Below are positions 5,001-6,566 of a stretch of DNA of 6,566 nt, piece after piece. Every line of letters starts with the position of its first letter. Within the stretch, counting starts at the first letter, position 1. Source of the DNA: Sphingomonadales bacterium (GTDB lineage: Bacteria; Pseudomonadota; Alphaproteobacteria; Sphingomonadales; Sphingomonadaceae); assembly GCA_013298745.1 (NCBI GenBank), contig JAAFIT010000144.1, forward strand, positions 1 to 6,566, in the 5' to 3' direction. The translations under genes were made by a program, and so were the position numbers. A model generated the notes under the pieces. That model did not search any database and was not told the origin of the DNA. It saw nothing but the letters and a program-made list of their open reading frames with translations.

Positions 5001-6566
5001 GTTCGACCACCACCGTCTGGTCGGGGTTGGCGATATTGTTGCCGGGGTTGGTGATGCTGCCGAAGTCGAACGTCGTCGTCGCGCCGGCTTCGGTGATCGT
5101 CGCCGTCACCCCGGTGTTGCCAAAGGCCGAGATCACCCGCGCGCTGCCGATGATGTAATCGAGACCCGAGGGCAGCGTGTCGGTGAGCGAGAATGTCGTC
5201 GTGCCATCGGGCAGCGTCGTTGTCAGCCGATAGGTGATGATCTCGCCGATGACGACATTGGGGCTGGTGTCGTTGCCGGCCGAGGTGGTGAGGATCGCCT
5301 TGTCGAGGGTCACCGGCCCGCCGGTCGGCACGTTGGCGGTGCTCGATGGCGGCGGGTTGGGGACGCGGCCGACATTGCCGACGCCGGGGAGGCTGTCATA
5401 GCTGGTCGTCGCGGTGTTGACGATGGTGCTGCCGAGGATGATGCCATCACCGACATCGGCCTGATATGTCACCGTTACGCTCTGGCCCGGCGTGAGCGCC
5501 GCGATGGCGATGTCGGCAAAGGTTGCCGCAGTGCCATTGACGGCGCCCGAATAGCTGATCGACCCCGGCACCAGGGTCAGGTTGGCGGCAAGCGGATCGG
5601 CGACCGTCACATCAAAGGCCGTGCCGTCACCGGTGTTGGTGATGACGAACGAATAGTTCAGCCGCGTCCCCGCATCGACCGTCCCCGAGGGCGCTGACTT
5701 CAGAATCGTCAGAACCGGTTCGACGATATCGAGCGACGACGTCGCCGTTGTGGTACTGGTGTCGAACGTCGCGTTCGCGGTATTGACGACGTCATTGTCG
5801 GCGGCGGTGTTGGCGGGGACATCGGGAACCAGCGTTGTCACCCGGATGACAATGCGGTCGCCCCCGGTCACGACACCGTCCGGCGTGTTCTTGATGGTGC
5901 CGAAGCTGAAGGTTGCCGTCGTGCCGTCGCTCGAAATGACACCGGCAGTTCCGACACCGATCAGCGAACCGGTCAGGGAGCCGCCGCTTGTCGCGCCCGG
6001 CGTGGTGTTGCCGCCGATCGACAAAACGGTTGTCGAAACGAAGTTGAGCACATTGGCGCCGCTTGGCAGCAAATCGGTGATGGTCAGTGTCGTGCTGCCT
6101 TCGGGCAGTGTCGCGACGATATCGAAGGTGGCGGTCTCGCCGATCTGCACCTGCCGGTTGGCATCATTGCCGATCGACGTGGTGATCAGGGTCTTGGTCT
6201 CGGTGACGCCTGGAACGGTGACCGTCGCTGTGACCGGCGGCTCCGTGGTGATCACGCGTTCGCCGGCGACGACACCTGCAAGTGACGAATATTCAGTGAT
6301 CCGCGCGGTGTTGACCAACACGGTTCCGGCCGGAACGTCGCCCACTTGTGCCGTGAAGCTGACGGTGATGTTGCCGCCGACATCGAGGCTGTTGGCGGTG
6401 ATGGTGATCGTGCCGGCGGTGTTTGTGGCGCTTGCGTTGACAGCACCGCTGGAGGTCAAGCTGACATTGCCGATGTTGGTGAAGCCCAAGGCTGCAAGCG
6501 AACTGTCGATGGTGGTGATGTCGAAAGCCATGGTCGCGTTGGTCGCCGAAGGATTGGTCAACTGCA
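2065..6566 (-). CDS. Giant repetitive surface protein, DUF11/isopeptide-forming fimbrial type (5' end outside window)
   Basis: At least 1,498 codons run leftward from beyond the right edge to a TAA at 2065-2067. The TTG at 6559-6561 is probably an internal Leu, since the frame stays open above it and no signal peptide is visible. Residue numbers here count from that codon. Residues 1-117 are the end of one module. Residues 118-1288 hold four A+B pairs. A modules open with a TKxIxATS-like strand and contain IGExxTYxL and TDxLPSG. B modules open with (I/V)(I/V)EPxLTxxK and close with NTAxxxYDSLPGxGGR, the hallmark of DUF11-type repeats. Residues about 1313-1362 form a bacterial Ig-like domain, and 1363-1498 an unrecognised tail. 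The protein has no Cys in the visible part and is rich in Thr, Val, Gly and Ala, as expected of an exported beta-sandwich stalk or adhesin. There is no LPXTG sorting motif, no PEP-CTERM motif and no RTX nonapeptide repeat. The adjacent HlyD adaptors suggest, but do not show, a dedicated exporter. Confidence 0.88.
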   Translation of the reverse strand, partial: QLTNPSATNATMAFDITTIDSSLAALGFTNIGNVSLTSSGAVNASATNTAGTITITANSLDVGGNITVSFTAQVGDVPAGTVLVNTARITEYSSLAGVVAGERVITTEPPVTATVTVPGVTETKTLITTSIGNDANRQVQIGETATFDIVATLPEGSTTLTITDLLPSGANVLNFVSTTVLSIGGNTTPGATSGGSLTGSLIGVGTAGVISSDGTTATFSFGTIKNTPDGVVTGGDRIVIRVTTLVPDVPANTAADNDVVNTANATFDTSTTTATSSLDIVEPVLTILKSAPSGTVDAGTRLNYSFVITNTGDGTAFDVTVADPLAANLTLVPGSISYSGAVNGTAATFADIAIAALTPGQSVTVTYQADVGDGIILGSTIVNTATTSYDSLPGVGNVGRVPNPPPSSTANVPTGGPVTLDKAILTTSAGNDTSPNVVIGEIITYRLTTTLPDGTTTFSLTDTLPSGLDYIIGSARVISAFGNTGVTATITEAGATTTFDFGSITNPGNNIANPDQTVVVELQARVADIPANQSGTTRTNSATATTGFGNASDTQAITIIEPVLGIDKTATTNTAATGDAVLYRVTLRHLGSSTAPASDVVLTDTLAGGGLTLVPGSVVIISGPGSVVAGSTVSVSIPVLELGETTIVEYRAIVATGTPGGTVINTASAGYDSLPGSGGRTGSVNDSVTIGRPDFTKTITATSLADTGSDQFRPGNVDLAIGERVTYDLVVTLPTTSTQVRVSDTLLATGATGLLQLVGVPVISLGSGVTAANAAPTLVKADTNGDGVDDSLFWDFGNVVSASPGGTITITVTGLTLDRLDDGTRPGNSAGDLLTLPARLDYGSGSITAAVSVDIVEPQMTLTKVASPTLARAGGRIDYTVTFTNAGSGPAYDLALGDIASAELVPVGGVTVTQGGTVTNFTNPNAVALARLLPGEAATVRYSANVDSATLIGSKLSNTATIAYDTLPGTGGRASAADATAAVTIESNATLTKRIIATSNPYTGNNQFNPGTPDVTIGETITYRLVATLAEGTTPSLVITDRLPSGPGGLVEYLASARPVLGASITAQNPNPTPVLTDSDGDGRSDSVRWDFGRVTNSGDNRIDAGDTITIDLTGRVADDARNSSGDQLVNVGRLDASTAGSTITATASANADVVEPKLVIYKIVADGTYFPGQTADYTVLVQHAPGSTAAAADVVVRDLLPANLTLVPGTLVVVNAPIGVTPVVDGANVSLPVLPLGANLAFQFQAVIGFTVDTTVPLVNTAIVDFDSHPGAGGRPGNASASAALLVLAPGSFRREAAAGAWLDDRFVEDIPHVDAIYTGSAQAGARVTVRIADANGAPAGVANVTADAGGNWLALMPTVTATDLMRTDRQTQWFERSSLFTSPVGLEKVLAEGLGERVHRVVNGADIPDAPYKLSIEQSPAGFALDDAAASNLRGYFAPAWRDQLFAEQPLSIGTVFRNVAGAAIAREFAADLEPLGFGVNAFNAEFLANAMAGSTR
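2068..2082. terminator. Inverted repeat at the convergent gene junction (possible weak terminator)
   Basis: The bases gcgggttgaacccgc form a perfect inverted repeat (7-base arms, one central base; in RNA more realistically a 5-bp GC stem with a 5-base loop). It lies just beyond the stop of the + strand gene and inside the last codons (GSTR) of the - strand gene. No T-run follows on either strand, so it is not a standard intrinsic terminator; it may slow polymerase at the collision point or mean nothing. Confidence 0.3.
2068..2475 (-). other. Unrecognised C-terminal tail of the giant protein
   Basis: Residues 1363-1498 differ sharply in composition from the repeats: they contain Trp, Met, Phe, Arg and acidic residues and are poor in Thr runs. 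Visible stretches include LRGYFAPAWRDQLFAEQPLS, then VFRNVAGAAIAREFAADLEP, then LGFGVNAFNAEFLANAMAG, and the chain ends in STR. The last 50 residues could form amphipathic helices. I do not recognise the domain. Its place at the very end of an exported repeat protein would suit a secretion or surface-retention signal, but that is inference. Confidence 0.5.
2476..2625 (-). other. Ig-like domain near the C-terminus of the giant protein
   Basis: Residues about 1313-1362 include IYTGSAQAGARVTVRIADAN and later TADAGGNWLALMP. The pattern TGxAxxGAxVTVxI...TADAxGNW is typical of short bacterial Ig-like domains of large adhesins (Big_6-like). It differs from the A and B modules and separates the repeat array from the tail. 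Confidence 0.65.
2698..3606 (-). repeat. Repeat unit 4 (modules A4 + B4)
   Basis: A4 is residues 986-1152 and B4 is 1153-1288; this is the longest unit, at 303 residues. A4 is a long-form A like A3 (TGNNQFNPGTPD and a DSDGDGRSDS loop) and keeps K992, D1040 and N1130. B4 opens at VVEPKLVIYK with K1162, D1198 and N1260, then FDSHPGAGGR. B4 shares the HAPGSTAAAADVV loop and VSLPVLPLG strand with B2. It is the last repeat before the C-terminal region. Confidence 0.8.
3307..3333 (-). other. Candidate calcium-binding loop in A4 (DSDGDGRSD)
   Basis: Residues 1077-1085 read DSDGDGRSD, an intact DxDxDGxxD loop at the same place as the A3 loop, again just before a WDFG strand. A1 and A2 have no equivalent: there the FxFG strand follows a short Gly/Thr turn. 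Confidence 0.6.
3607..4491 (-). repeat. Repeat unit 3 (modules A3 + B3)
   Basis: A3 is residues 691-853 and B3 is 854-985. A3 is the long form, with TGSDQFRPGNVD after the opening strand and an inserted DTNGDGVDDS loop before the WDFG strand. It has K696 and D743, but the expected Asn position (residue 835) is Leu, so its isopeptide bond is probably not formed. B3 opens at IVEPQMTLTK with K863, D897 and N957, then YDTLPGTGGR, and is closest to B1 (TNAGSGPAYDL matches TNTGDGTAFDV). Confidence 0.8.
4195..4221 (-). other. Candidate calcium-binding loop in A3 (DTNGDGVDD)
   Basis: Residues 781-789 read DTNGDGVDD, matching the DxDxDG loop pattern of EF-hand, dockerin and thrombospondin type 3 repeats, with Asn in the third position. 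The loop sits between a variable segment and the WDFG strand. Calcium binding is inferred from the pattern only. Confidence 0.55.
4492..5316 (-). repeat. Repeat unit 2 (modules A2 + B2)
   Basis: A2 is residues 416-557 and B2 is 558-690; this is the shortest unit, at 275 residues. A2 is a short-form A like A1 (TSAGND, LTDTLPSG) with K421, D461 and N539. B2 opens at IIEPVLGIDK and carries K567, D603 and N664, then YDSLPGSGGR. B2 differs from B1 in having an RHLGSSTAPASDVV loop and a VSIPVLELG strand, features it shares with B4. Confidence 0.8.
5317..6210 (-). repeat. Repeat unit 1 (modules A1 + B1)
   Basis: A1 is residues 118-278 and B1 is 279-415. A1 is the short form of A, with TSIGND after the opening strand and no QFxPG insert. 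Its candidate isopeptide set is K123, D163 and N260. B1 opens at IVEPVLTILK and carries K288, D322 and N382, then YDSLPGVGNVGR. A Pro-rich linker (PNPPPSS, 401-407) follows B1 and is not seen after the other B modules. A1 has an extra Gly/Ser/Thr-rich stretch (about 183-210) compared with A2. Confidence 0.8.
6211..6566 (-). other. Leading partial module of the giant protein
   Basis: Residues 1-117 look like the second half of a beta-sandwich module, most likely of type B. NITVSFTAQVGDV matches the VTVTYQADVGD strand of B1. VNTARITEYSSLAG, followed by GER, matches the VNTATTSYDSLPG...GR end of B1. N84 would be the isopeptide Asn; its Lys partner would lie outside the window. The type call is tentative because DVPAGT also resembles the DVPANT of A1. 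The fragment shows that the repeat array continues beyond the right edge. Confidence 0.6.

Noticed and set aside
3361..5697. Two long + strand open frames (3361-4791, 476 codons; 4798-5697, 299 codons) antisense to the giant gene.
   Set aside because: They lie in the codon-aligned antisense frame. A stop appears there only where the sense strand uses TTA, CTA or TCA, which are rare in this GC-rich gene; the break at 4789-4791 is a Ser TCA codon. Their products are Arg/Gly/Asp-rich with no recognisable domain.
6559..6561. TTG as the start of the giant gene.
   Set aside because: The frame continues upstream to the window edge, no signal peptide follows, and the first residues lie within a beta-sandwich module.

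Overview
The window comes from a GC-rich bacterium (mid-60s percent GC by eye). GC-ending codons dominate, and TTA, CTA and TCA are rare. Two envelope adaptor genes of the HlyD type, plus a giant Thr/Val/Gly-rich surface protein with DUF11-like repeats, point to a Gram-negative. An alphaproteobacterium, possibly a sphingomonad, is the best guess from codon use and protein style, but no marker gene is present to fix this.

The layout is two converging units with almost no non-coding DNA. On the + strand, bases 1-393 hold the 3' end of a gene for a periplasmic adaptor of the HlyD/RND membrane-fusion family. Its stop overlaps the start of the next gene (TAATG, bases 391-395). That gene (393-2060) is complete and encodes a 555-residue adaptor in which a large cytoplasmic, GAF-like region is joined through one membrane segment to a periplasmic HlyD-type half. 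On the - strand, running from beyond the right edge down to 2065, is a very long gene (at least 1,498 codons, 5' end missing). It encodes a cysteine-free repetitive protein with four two-domain units, an Ig-like domain and an unrecognised C-terminal tail. The two units converge with only four bases between stop codons, and a 15-base inverted repeat lies at the junction.

The repeats are alternating A domains (isopeptide-forming, fimbrial D2-like) and B domains (DUF11-like). Seven of the eight complete domains keep a Lys...Asp...Asn set placed as in domains that form internal Lys-Asn isopeptide bonds. One A domain has Leu where the Asn should be. The last two A domains also carry DxDxDG-type loops that look calcium-binding. 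The kinship of the modules is mosaic: A1 resembles A2 and A3 resembles A4, whereas B1 resembles B3 and B2 resembles B4.

Working hypothesis (inference): the two coupled adaptors belong to an export system whose remaining parts lie to the left of the window, and the giant protein is a surface stalk or adhesin that may be its cargo. Linkage is the only evidence for that pairing. No RNA gene, mobile element, CRISPR array, origin or promoter could be supported, and there is no gene-free stretch longer than a few bases.
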